Shown: positions 6,315 through 12,808, counted from the first letter of the stretch. The stretch is 12,861 bases of DNA from an uncultured Clostridia bacterium (GCA_947427325.1 CANEHP010000046.1:1-12861), one strand, 5' to 3'. Made by a program: numbers and translations. Notes: generated by a model from the sequence alone, not told the origin.

Positions 6315-7352
6315 TCATATTATTTCGATTCCTTCGCCGCCCTTAACAATATCGCCGATACAATAAGCCTTGATGCCGTGAGCGCCCAATATTTCCACCG
6401 ACCTGTTGGCGTCCTTTTCGGAAACCACCGCCGTCATGCCGATACCCATATTAAAGGTATTGTACATATCACGCTCGGGAATATTGCCCTCCTCCTGCAT
6501 AAGACGGAAAATATAGGGAACTTCAAAGGAGCTTTTGTTTACTCTTGCGGTAAAGCCCTCGGGAAGGGAGCGGGGAACATTTTCGTAAAAGCCGCCGCCC
6601 GTAATATGGCTCACCGCCTTTACCTCCGCCTTGGAAATAAGGTCGAGCATGGGCTTTACATATATTTCCGTGGGAGCAAGGAGCGTTTCCCCTAAGGTTT
6701 TTCCGTCGGGCAGCACTCTTTCCAAAACCTTTGCGTCGTTAATGTTAAAAATCTTTCTCACAAGGGAAAAACCGTTGCTGTGAACACCTGTGGAGGCAAG
6801 ACCGATTATAACGTCCCCCTCCTTGACCCCGGAATTGTCAAGAATTTTCGACTTGTCTACCACGCCTGTGGTGTAGCCTGCGATATCGTACTCGTCCTCG
6901 GGCATCATTCCCGGGTGTTCGGCGGTTTCGCCGCCTATAAGGGCGCAGCCTGCCCTGACGCAGCCCTCTGCCACGCCCTTTACTATGGTCGCCACCTTTT
7001 CGGGAACATTCTTTCCTATGGCTATATAATCAAGGAAGAACAAGGGCTTTGCGCCGCAGCAGATAACGTCGTTTACGCACATTGCAACGGCGTCTATTCC
7101 GATAGTATCGTGCTTATCCATCAGCATAGCCAATTTCAGCTTTGTTCCGACTCCGTCCGTACCCGAAACCAAAACAGGCTCCTTTATTCCCTCCAAATCA
7201 AGCTGAAAAAGTCCTCCGAAGCCGCCTATTCCCGTCAATACCCCCGGAATAAAGGTGCGCTCCACGTCCTTTTTCATCAGCTTAACTCCCTCATAGCCCG
7301 CCGTAACGTCAACTCCCGCCGCCTTGTAGCTTTCGGAAAAACTGTTCTTCAT
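6315..7352 (-). CDS. purM: Phosphoribosylformylglycinamidine cyclo-ligase (AIR synthetase)
   Basis: Closes FGAM to aminoimidazole ribonucleotide using ATP, the fifth step. The 345 residues match the family length. Diagnostic segments are YKAAGVDVTAGYEGVKLMK at the N-terminus, GGFGGLFQL, VSGTDGVGTKLKLA (62-75), GIDAVAMCVNDVICCGA (85-101), GGETAEHPGMM, STGVHSNGFSLVR and HITGGGFYENVPR. The start is preceded by AAAGGAG. The gene lies 109 nt after purF, across a spacer with a 12-nt tandem repeat, and 25 nt before purN. Its substrate-forming partner, FGAM synthase, is not in the window. Confidence 0.97.
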   Translation of the reverse strand: MKNSFSESYKAAGVDVTAGYEGVKLMKKDVERTFIPGVLTGIGGFGGLFQLDLEGIKEPVLVSGTDGVGTKLKLAMLMDKHDTIGIDAVAMCVNDVICCGAKPLFFLDYIAIGKNVPEKVATIVKGVAEGCVRAGCALIGGETAEHPGMMPEDEYDIAGYTTGVVDKSKILDNSGVKEGDVIIGLASTGVHSNGFSLVRKIFNINDAKVLERVLPDGKTLGETLLAPTEIYVKPMLDLISKAEVKAVSHITGGGFYENVPRSLPEGFTARVNKSSFEVPYIFRLMQEEGNIPERDMYNTFNMGIGMTAVVSEKDANRSVEILGAHGIKAYCIGDIVKGGEGIEII

Positions 7353-7371
7353 GGTAATAACTCCTTTTCCT

Positions 7372-7432
7372 GTTTTAGTTTCTGCTTTAGTTTCTGTTTT
7401 ATTTTCCGTTTTAGTTTCTGTTTCAGTCTTCT
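7372..7432. repeat. Five degenerate 12-nt tandem repeats in the purF-purM spacer
   Basis: Units on the plus strand: GTTTTAGTTTCT (7372-7383), GCTTTAGTTTCT (7384-7395), GTTTTATTTTCC (7396-7407), GTTTTAGTTTCT (7408-7419) and GTTTCAGTCTTCT (7420-7432). In the transcript this is an unstructured purine-rich AGAAACTAAAAC ladder that ends close to the purM ribosome binding site. A perfect palindrome, CGGTATACCG, lies at 7444-7453 between the array and the purF stop codon. The pattern suggests replication slippage. Confidence 0.85.
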
Positions 7433-7461
7433 GTACCTATTTACGGTATACCGCTTACTTC

Positions 7462-8886
7462 TTACTGCTGAACTATCTTGCTCTCAAATTTATCCTTGGG
7501 CATTTCGTCGGGTACTTCAATAGGATACTTTCCCGTAAAGCAGCCCGAGCAAAAGCCGCAGCAAGCCTTTGGCGCAATTTTCAGCACGTTTTCGGGACTT
7601 AAGTATCCCAAAGAATCCGCATGAATGGACCTTCTTATTTCATCGAGGCTCATACGGCAGGCGATAAGCTTGTCCCTGCTGTCAATATCTATACCGAAAA
7701 AGCAGGGGCTGATAAAGGGCGGCGAGGAAATACGCACATGAACCTCACTTGCGCCCGCTTCTCTGAGCAGGTTTACCGTTCTGCCGCAAGTAGTGCCTCT
7801 GACAATGCTGTCGTCTATCATAACCACACGCTTGCCCCTCACCGCATCGGCAACGGGGTTAAGCTTTATCCTTACGGAATCGTCCCGCATTCCCTGTGCG
7901 GGCTGTATAAAGGTCCTTCCCACATAGCGGTTTCTCACAAAGCCCACGCCGTAGGGTATCCCCGATTCAAGGGAATAACCCAGCGCCGCCTCAAGTCCGC
8001 TGTCGGGAACTCCCACGACTATATCCGCTTCAACCGGGTGCTCCTTTGCCAAAAATCTTCCCGCCTGCACTCTTGCGCCGTGAACGCTTTGTCCCGCAAT
8101 AACGCTGTCGGGACGGGCAATATACACATACTCGAACACGCACATGGCGGATTTGCCGCCGCAGTGGGTTTTTATGCTCTCCATACCCTTTTCGCCGATA
8201 ACTGCAATCTCCCCCGGTTCAATATCGCGTATATACTCCGCTCCCACGCTGTCAAGAGCGCAGCTTTCGCTTGCCGTAGCAATGCCGCCGTCGGGCAGCT
8301 TGCCGATACAAAGGGGACGGAAGCCGTTGGGATCTCTTGCAAGTATCATCTTTTTTGCGGACATTATTATAAGGGAATATGCGCCCTTTATTTTGTACAT
8401 CGCCTTTTCCACGGCTTCCTGTATAGAGCCGCTGTTAAGTCTTGCCTGTGTTATTGCGTAAGAAATTACTTCGGTATCGTTGGTGGAATGAAAAATTGCG
8501 CCTTGCAGCTCAAAGCTGCGCCTAAGCTCAAGAGCGTTGACCAAATTTCCGTTATGTGCGATAGCCATAGGTCCTTTAATGTGACGCACCACCAAGGGCT
8601 GAATGTTGGCGGAGGTGGTGTTTCCCGTGGTGGAATACCTTACGTGACCTATTGCGATCCTTCCCTTTGGCAGCTTGCCCAGGTTCTCGCCGTCAAAAAC
8701 CTCGTTGACCAAACCTATTCCCTTGTGATAGCTGAATACGCCGCTGTCGTTTACAACAATGCCGCAGCTTTCCTGTCCCCTGTGCTGTAAAGCGTACAAG
8801 CCGTAGTACACCGTGTTTGCGTTTTCCCGTGCTTCCTCGGTGTAAACGCCGAAAACTCCGCATTCCTCATGAATGTTATCAAACAT
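7462..8886 (-). CDS. purF: Amidophosphoribosyltransferase (glutamine PRPP amidotransferase)
   Basis: Makes 5-phosphoribosylamine from PRPP and glutamine, the committed step of the pathway. The 474-residue protein is of the Bacillus type: a short propeptide MFDNIHEE ends before the N-terminal nucleophile Cys9 in ECGVFG. Glutamine-site residues are in place (Arg83 in GHVRYST, Asn112-Gly113 in AHNGN, Asp137 in STNDTE). The PRPP loop is VMIDDSIVRGTT (355-366), and the flexible loop RNRYVGRTF (318-326) is canonical. Four cysteines fit the 4Fe-4S cluster: Cys249, Cys395, Cys446 and Cys449 (CSGCFTGKYP). It lies 79 nt after a second PurF-like gene and carries AAAGGAAAGGA upstream. As the intact member of the pair, it is the likely functional enzyme and the feedback-inhibited step. 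Confidence 0.97.
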   Translation of the reverse strand: MFDNIHEECGVFGVYTEEARENANTVYYGLYALQHRGQESCGIVVNDSGVFSYHKGIGLVNEVFDGENLGKLPKGRIAIGHVRYSTTGNTTSANIQPLVVRHIKGPMAIAHNGNLVNALELRRSFELQGAIFHSTNDTEVISYAITQARLNSGSIQEAVEKAMYKIKGAYSLIIMSAKKMILARDPNGFRPLCIGKLPDGGIATASESCALDSVGAEYIRDIEPGEIAVIGEKGMESIKTHCGGKSAMCVFEYVYIARPDSVIAGQSVHGARVQAGRFLAKEHPVEADIVVGVPDSGLEAALGYSLESGIPYGVGFVRNRYVGRTFIQPAQGMRDDSVRIKLNPVADAVRGKRVVMIDDSIVRGTTCGRTVNLLREAGASEVHVRISSPPFISPCFFGIDIDSRDKLIACRMSLDEIRRSIHADSLGYLSPENVLKIAPKACCGFCSGCFTGKYPIEVPDEMPKDKFESKIVQQ

Positions 8887-8922
8887 AAATGCGCTGTCCT
8901 TTCCTTTGACTGCACCCGTTTC

Positions 8923-8946
8923 TTTTTTTCTGTATTTTTTTCTGTA
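8923..8946. repeat. Two perfect 12-nt tandem copies before purF
   Basis: TTTTTTTCTGTA occurs twice head to tail (8923-8934 and 8935-8946) in the 79-nt gap between the PurF paralog and purF. In the transcript it reads TACAGAAAAAAA twice, just upstream of the purF ribosome binding site. Its length and purine richness echo the 12-nt array on the other side of purF. Confidence 0.85.
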
Positions 8947-8965
8947 TACGTATGCCCTGCGAAAA

Positions 8966-10387
8966 TTACTCCTTGCCGTTCCAGCAGTATGTGCAAAGCT
9001 TGCACTCGGGCAATCCTACCGCCTCGACAGTACCCTCCAGGGACTGAAATCCCAGGGAAGTCAGCTTCAGCCGCCTGCATATTTCCTCTCTGAGCCGTTT
9101 TCCTCTTTCGGTGTTGGAATCGCTGTATTCCTTTATGTACTTTACTCCCTCTTTTCCCTCAAACTCGTTGATAATGCTCCTTGCGATTAAGTCAAGCTCA
9201 GAGGTGCTGCGGGAGAAATTAAGATATTTGCAGCCGTACATTATAGGCGGGCAGGCGGAGCGCATATGAACCTCCTTTGCGCCGTTGGCGTAAAGAAATT
9301 CCACCGTTTCCCGCATTTGCGTTCCTCTTACTATGCTGTCGTCCACAAACAAAAGCTTTTTCCCCTCGATAAGCTCCCTGACAGGGATAAGCTTCATTTT
9401 TGCCACCTTATTTCTCATAGACTGATTTTGGGGCATAAAGCTTCTGGGCCATGTAGGGGTATATTTTATAAAAGGACGTGCAAAGGGTATTCCGCTTTTG
9501 TTGGCGTAGCCTATTGCGTGAGGCACGCCCGAATCGGGTACGCCGCAGACATAATCGACGTCGGGAAGCATTCCTCTTTCCATATCCCTCTGCGCCATAA
9601 TCTCGCCGTTTCGCGTGCGCATGGTTTCAACGGTAACGCCCTCGTAAACCGAGTTGGGATAACCGTAGTAGGTCCAAAGAAACGTACAGATATTCAAGTC
9701 CTCCGTTCCCTCGCTTAACACCTCCGCCTTGTCGGGAGTGATCCTCACTATCTCGGCGGGCAAAAGCTCCCTGTACAGCTCATAATCCAATTTCTGAAAT
9801 GCAAAGGACTCAAAGGAAAAGCAAAAGCCGTCGCTTCTCTTCCCTATTATAATGGGAAGCCTGCCCTTTTTGTCACGGGCGGCAATAATGCCGCTTTCGG
9901 TAAGTATCATCAAAGAAACAGTACCGACGATCTTTGACTGGGCAAAGCGTATGCCCTCCACAAAGGAATCCTTTTGAGAAATAAGCGCGCCGACTATGGA
10001 GCTTGTGTTGATGTTGCCGCTGCTCATGGTTTCAAAGGAGGCTGCGTTTGTGGCAATAAGCTCCTCGGTCAGCTCCTTCGCATTGCCGATAACGCCCACG
10101 GTACACACCGCATACAAGCCGAGCTTTGAGCGCAGCAAAATAGGCTGAGGGTCGGTATCGCTTATGCAGCCAATGCAAAGCCCTCCCGACATTCCCTCAA
10201 CGTCCCCTTCAAATTTAGTGCGAAAAGGAGAGTTTTCTATACTGTGAATACTTCTCTGGAATCCCTTTTCGGGAGAATAAGCGGTCATTCCTCCTCTGCG
10301 TGTGCCTAAGTGAGAATGATAGTCCGTACCGAAAAACACATCGCTTACGCAATCGTTGTGAGAAGCCGCTCCGAAAAATCCGCCCAT
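8966..10387 (-). CDS. PurF paralog with degenerate glutaminase domain
   Basis: A 473-residue homolog of PurF over its full length. The phosphoribosyltransferase half is preserved: YVCGVPDSGVPHAIGYA, PRPP loop LFVDDSIVRGTQ (346-357), and cysteines placed as 4Fe-4S ligands (Cys234, Cys386, Cys465, Cys468). The N-terminal half keeps the fold pattern but not the chemistry: GGFFG replaces CGVFG, so no N-terminal Cys. By eye alignment, Arg83, Asn112 and Asp137 of the neighbouring PurF become Ser76, Ile100 and Thr128. The PRPP flexible loop RNRYVGRTF is also changed to KYTPTWPRSF. An upstream extension to a GTG at 10447 is rejected because it runs into the RNA hairpin of the spacer; MGGFFG at 10387 has AAAGG upstream. 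It could be an ammonia-using enzyme, a regulator or partner of PurF, or an enzyme with another acceptor. Automated annotation would probably call it purF. Confidence 0.85.
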   Translation of the reverse strand: MGGFFGAASHNDCVSDVFFGTDYHSHLGTRRGGMTAYSPEKGFQRSIHSIENSPFRTKFEGDVEGMSGGLCIGCISDTDPQPILLRSKLGLYAVCTVGVIGNAKELTEELIATNAASFETMSSGNINTSSIVGALISQKDSFVEGIRFAQSKIVGTVSLMILTESGIIAARDKKGRLPIIIGKRSDGFCFSFESFAFQKLDYELYRELLPAEIVRITPDKAEVLSEGTEDLNICTFLWTYYGYPNSVYEGVTVETMRTRNGEIMAQRDMERGMLPDVDYVCGVPDSGVPHAIGYANKSGIPFARPFIKYTPTWPRSFMPQNQSMRNKVAKMKLIPVRELIEGKKLLFVDDSIVRGTQMRETVEFLYANGAKEVHMRSACPPIMYGCKYLNFSRSTSELDLIARSIINEFEGKEGVKYIKEYSDSNTERGKRLREEICRRLKLTSLGFQSLEGTVEAVGLPECKLCTYCWNGKE

Positions 10388-10555
10388 ATGAAATCTACCT
10401 TTCAATAATAAAAAATGCCCATAAACCTTCCTATGAAAAGACGGCACGTCAGCAGTCCTGAACTAAGTTCAAGACCGCTGCATTCTGTTGAACAATGTAC
10501 AAAAGCAACCGCCTGAAATGCTCGTCAATGCCTGTGCCGTAATATTTTCGGGGAA
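10388..10555 (-). promoter_or_regulatory. purC to PurF-paralog spacer: structured RNA candidate and mini-ORF
   Basis: In the transcript, ACGGCAC (10540-10534) pairs exactly with GTGCCGT (10447-10441), giving a 7-bp closing helix. Inside it, a 14-bp hairpin (10480-10467 with 10463-10450, three-base loop) forms with no mismatches and two G-U pairs, and GCATT/AATGC offers a further helix, so a multibranch fold is possible. Downstream, after AGGAAGG, a six-codon ORF encoding MGIFYY (10402-10422) ends in TGA overlapping the AAAGG site of the PurF paralog. No U-tract follows the helices directly, so it is not a plain terminator. I do not recognise the fold as a known riboswitch. Confidence 0.5.
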
Positions 10556-11263
10556 TTATCCGAAAATCCTCTTCATCATCTCCGCATAAGCGTCCTCAAC
10601 TCCGCCCATATCTCTGCGGAAACGGTCCTTATCAAGCTTTTCGTGAGTTGTGCTGTCCCAGAAGCGGCAGGTGTCGGGAGAAATTTCGTCCGCTAAAATA
10701 ATCGTGCCGTCGGGAGTTTTGCCGAACTCGATTTTAAAGTCGATAAGATCTATATTAAGCTTTTTAAAGAAATCCACCATAAAATCGTTTACCATAAAGG
10801 TGTATTTGGCGATAAGGTCGATTTCCTCCTTAGTTGCAAGCCCCAAAGCCAATGCGTAATAATCGTTGATAAAGGGATCGCCCAAATCGTCGTTTTTATA
10901 GCTGAACTCAAGAATAGGACATTTAAGGGCTGTACCCTCTTCGACTCCCATTCTCTTTGAAAAGCTTCCTGCGGCGGTATTTCTCACAATTACCTCAAGG
11001 GGAACGATGGAAACCTTTTTAACTACGGTTTCTCTGTCGTTAAGCTCCTCGACATAGTGAGTGGGTACTCCCGCCTTTTCCAAAAGCTTGAACATATAGT
11101 TGGTCATACGGTTGTTGATTGCGCCCTTGCCGGCTATAGTACCTTTCTTTAAGCCGTTGAAGGCGGTGGCGTCGTCCTTGTAGGACACGATAACCAGGTT
11201 GGGGTCCTCGGTGGCGAAAACCTTTTTTGCCTTTCCTTCGTAGAGCTGTTCTTTCTTTTCCAT
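10556..11263 (-). CDS. purC: SAICAR synthetase
   Basis: Joins aspartate to CAIR with ATP to form SAICAR. From the chosen start the product has 235 residues, the usual bacterial PurC size. It shows LYEGKAKKVF (ATP-site start), SYKDDATAFNG, GKGAINNRMTNYMFKLLEK, VIVRNTAAGSFSKRMG, KNDDLGDPFINDYYA, and the substrate-binding LIDFKIEFG, LADEISPDTCRFWD. An in-frame ATG at 11293 would add ten residues but has no ribosome binding site, whereas AGGAGG stands eight bases before the ATG at 11263. It follows purE by 52 AT-rich bases. SAICAR lyase (PurB), which acts next, is not in the window. Confidence 0.97.
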   Translation of the reverse strand: MEKKEQLYEGKAKKVFATEDPNLVIVSYKDDATAFNGLKKGTIAGKGAINNRMTNYMFKLLEKAGVPTHYVEELNDRETVVKKVSIVPLEVIVRNTAAGSFSKRMGVEEGTALKCPILEFSYKNDDLGDPFINDYYALALGLATKEEIDLIAKYTFMVNDFMVDFFKKLNIDLIDFKIEFGKTPDGTIILADEISPDTCRFWDSTTHEKLDKDRFRRDMGGVEDAYAEMMKRIFG

Positions 11264-11315
11264 ATTTTTTTCCTCCTGATTTTTTATTCCCATTTTTTAT
11301 TTGTATTTTTAAAAT

Positions 11316-11804
11316 TTAAACCGTTTCCTTTTGCAGTTTTTTGTCCTTCTCTTCCACCTCGTCGGTCATTTTAACCCTCTCGTCCTTAAGCCTTTTTGCA
11401 AGCTCAGGCTCGGAAAGCGCCAAAATCTGCGCCGCCAAAATAGCCGCATTTTTCGCATTGTTTATACCCACCGTGGCAACGGGTATTCCCGAAGGCATCT
11501 GCACTGTGGCAAGCAAAGCGTCCATTCCCTCCAAGGTTGACTTTATGGGAATGCCTATAACGGGAAGGGTAGTGTTTGCGGCAACCGCACCCGCAAGGTG
11601 CGCCGCCATTCCCGCTGCGGCAATTATCACGCCGAACCCCTCCTTTTCGGCATTGCGGGAAAATTCCGCCACCTTTTGAGGACAGCGGTGAGCGGACATA
11701 ACACGCATAGTGTAAGGAATGCCGTAATCCTTCAACAAAGCCGCCGCTTTTTCAACTACGGGCAGATCACTGTCGCTGCCCATTATTATTGCAGCCTTTT
11801 TCAT
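11316..11804 (-). CDS. purE: PurE, class I-type carboxyaminoimidazole ribonucleotide mutase
   Basis: The 162-residue protein has the canonical PurE motifs: GSDSDLP near the N-terminus, MSAHRCP (catalytic His region), AAAGMAAHLAGAVAANTTLPV and MPSGIPVATVGINNAKNA. SAHR and AAHL are the class I (N5-CAIR mutase) forms, which normally work with PurK. The C-terminal 25 residues are a charged tail rich in Lys and Glu. It is the first gene of the operon, with AAAGGAG six bases before the ATG, and it follows a leader with promoter and intrinsic terminator. No purK is in the window, so the organism either encodes it elsewhere or uses this enzyme directly on AIR and CO2 at high CO2, as in some anaerobes. 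That last point is inference. Confidence 0.96.
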   Translation of the reverse strand: MKKAAIIMGSDSDLPVVEKAAALLKDYGIPYTMRVMSAHRCPQKVAEFSRNAEKEGFGVIIAAAGMAAHLAGAVAANTTLPVIGIPIKSTLEGMDALLATVQMPSGIPVATVGINNAKNAAILAAQILALSEPELAKRLKDERVKMTDEVEEKDKKLQKETV

Positions 11805-11849
11805 TATGTACTCCTTTCTTTTTCAACCGTTTTTCTCTGTTAAAATAAT

Positions 11850-11888
11850 CACAAAAATAAAAAGCTGATTTTCGTATAGAAAATCAGC
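11850..11888 (-). terminator. Intrinsic terminator in the purE leader (attenuator)
   Basis: GCTGATTTTC (11888-11879), five-base loop TATAC, then GAAAATCAGC (11873-11864) forms a perfect 10-bp stem directly followed by TTTTTATTTTT. This is a textbook intrinsic terminator on the coding strand, placed about 115 nt after the predicted transcription start and 45 nt before purE. It has no gene behind it to terminate except the leader, so it must either attenuate the operon or be bypassed. Confidence 0.85.
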
Positions 11889-11898
11889 GGATATGCGT

Positions 11899-11976
11899 TT
11901 ACAAAACCGTTGTCAACACGGTGTGAGCTTGTATAAGGTTAAATAAGCGTAATTTCAGTTTGCCGCAGGGTTTCAT
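11899..11976 (-). CDS. Possible 25-residue leader peptide upstream of purE
   Basis: ATG at 11976 opens a 25-codon frame starting MKPCGKLKLRLFNLIQAHTV and ending in TAA ten bases before the terminator stem. AAAGGAAGC about ten bases upstream could serve as its ribosome binding site, but it lies in the self-complementary GAAGCTTC tract. There is no run of one amino acid of the sort used in classical peptide attenuation. The position, entirely inside the leader with its stop next to the terminator, makes translational control of attenuation conceivable, but the ORF could be chance. Confidence 0.3.
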   Translation of the reverse strand: MKPCGKLKLRLFNLIQAHTVLTTVL

Positions 11977-12009
11977 AAAAGAAGCTTCCTTTCCTTGCCT
12001 TATACATGT

Positions 12010-12037
12010 ATTATATCAAAAAGAAAAATTTTTTCAA
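12010..12037 (-). promoter_or_regulatory. Sigma-A-type promoter of the purine operon
   Basis: TTGAAA (12037-12032) and a perfect TATAAT (12015-12010) are separated by 16 bp on the minus strand, giving a predicted start near 12003. The spacer and upstream flank are AT-rich. It lies downstream of the lipoprotein gene and fires toward purE. No convincing pair of PurR boxes was found around it. Confidence 0.8.
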
Positions 12038-12143
12038 GGGGTTTTATAAAGTTTTCGTAGGTAACCGGGTCAAATTGACGTAACGAGGCGCTTTGCCGCC
12101 GATCTCAAAAATTCGGGTGGAGGCTGTGACAGCATTCAAAAAG
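12038..12143. other. Non-coding spacer behind the lipoprotein gene
   Basis: No gene is seen here. It contains the perfect palindrome GTCAAATTGAC (12069-12079), a small GGCG...CGCC hairpin near 12087-12100, and GGCTGTGACAGC close to 12123-12134. None is followed by a T-run on the minus strand, so no clear terminator for the lipoprotein gene can be assigned; some read-through into the purine leader is possible. The palindrome could be an operator site upstream of the promoter, but that is a guess. Confidence 0.4.
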
Positions 12144-12782
12144 CTAAAAGCACTTATTAAAAGCGTCGACTCCGATTTTTACCTGCTCCTCCGCAAACCT
12201 TGCCTGCTCCTCTTCGGAGGAATTTACGTTTTCATTCACTTCGCCGAGAAGAATAAACGCCGCATAATCTCCCTTGACAACTACCTGTGAAGCGTGAATT
12301 TTGGGAAGGTTCATCGGGTACTGCATTGTATCGTTTATGAGCGCTTCTCTGTACGCCGTCAGCTTTTCCCTAACACTGTCAAGCTTGCCCTCCGCCGCCT
12401 TAACAATGACCAGGGTGTCGGGGTGTGTGCCTATCATGGGGCTTTCCGCAAATATCTCCGTATAGCTGCCCTCCTCAAAGCCGAACTTCGCCCTCAGCAT
12501 TTCCCCGTCCATGGGAGTATCGGGGAGATATTTTCCTCCGTAAGCCGCCTTGACAGCCGCTCCAATGCTTTCCGCCGTTATTTCCCCCTTCGGCGGTTCG
12601 GGCGGCTGACCTCCCTGCTCCCCTTCCGTGTTTTCGTTATCCTTGCCGTCCGTTTCGGGAGTCCTTGCGCCGTTTTCCGTAACCGCAGCGTCTTCGGGAG
12701 CTTTTTCGCTGCCGCCGCAGCCCGAAAGGGCAGAGAGAATAACCGCTCCCGCAAGGATCAAAGCCAATATTTTCTTTTTCAT
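12144..12782 (-). CDS. DUF4358 family lipoprotein
   Basis: A 212-residue secreted lipoprotein. The N-terminus MKKKILALILAGAVILSALSGC is a classical lipoprotein signal with lipobox LSGC and Cys22 as the lipidated residue. Residues 24-65 form a low-complexity acidic, Pro/Gly-rich linker (EGEQGGQPPEPPKGE). The remainder resembles the DUF4358 family: KYLPDTPMDGEMLRAKFG, ESPMIGTHPDTLVIVKAAEGK, NDTMQYPMNLPKIHASQVV and GDYAAFILLGE. Such proteins are common in Clostridia and have no established function. AAAGGA precedes the ATG. It is co-directional with the purine operon but 339 nt away and separated by a promoter, so it is likely its own unit. A palindromic-element arm lies 27 nt upstream of its start. 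Confidence 0.85.
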   Translation of the reverse strand: MKKKILALILAGAVILSALSGCGGSEKAPEDAAVTENGARTPETDGKDNENTEGEQGGQPPEPPKGEITAESIGAAVKAAYGGKYLPDTPMDGEMLRAKFGFEEGSYTEIFAESPMIGTHPDTLVIVKAAEGKLDSVREKLTAYREALINDTMQYPMNLPKIHASQVVVKGDYAAFILLGEVNENVNSSEEEQARFAEEQVKIGVDAFNKCF

Positions 12783-12808
12783 AATATATCCTTTCTTTGA
12801 CAGGTCCT

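Larger units (their letters stand above)
11850..12006 (-). promoter_or_regulatory. Candidate cis-regulatory RNA leader of the purine operon
   Basis: TGTATAAGG at the very 5' end of the predicted transcript (12006-11998) is exactly complementary to CCTTATACA (11938-11930), a 6-9 bp closing helix depending on the true start base. The strand 11933-11929 (TACAA) can instead pair with TTGTA (11904-11900) around an inner ACCGT/ACGGT hairpin (11922-11918 with 11910-11906), so the two folds exclude each other. The intrinsic terminator follows. GAAAGGAAGC near 11990 could also pair imperfectly with the 5' terminator arm. A closing helix at the 5' end, a switchable strand and a terminator together give the layout of a transcriptional riboswitch. 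I do not see guanine, ZTP, THF or PRPP riboswitch consensus motifs. Confidence 0.55.

Noticed and set aside
7372..7432. CRISPR-like array in the purF-purM spacer
   Set aside because: The units are 12 nt, contiguous and without unique spacers, and no cas genes are nearby; this is a simple tandem repeat.
7621..8790. 389-codon open frame on the plus strand opposite purF
   Set aside because: It is fully antisense to an unmistakable purF, its product has no recognisable motif, and it carries no plausible start context; it is a by-product of codon bias.
10388..10447. Upstream GTG start (10447) for the PurF paralog
   Set aside because: It falls in the outer helix of the spacer RNA, adds 20 residues with no PurF counterpart, and MGGFFG at 10387 fits the family N-terminus with an AAAGG site.
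11264..11293. Upstream ATG start for purC
   Set aside because: No ribosome binding site precedes 11293, while AGGAGG is eight bases before the ATG at 11263 and gives the normal PurC length.
11889..11918. Second promoter in the purE leader (TTGACA, 17 bp, TATCCG)
   Set aside because: The -35 is perfect but the -10 matches only three positions, and TTGACA lies within a hairpin loop of the leader.
11850..12006. Guanine, ZTP, THF or PRPP riboswitch
   Set aside because: None of the conserved core sequences I know for these classes can be found in the leader.
12038..12120. PurR (PurBox) operator upstream of the promoter
   Set aside because: CCCGAATTTTT and TACGAAAACTTT resemble the half-site loosely, but they are in the same orientation and poorly matched, unlike a true inverted PurBox pair.
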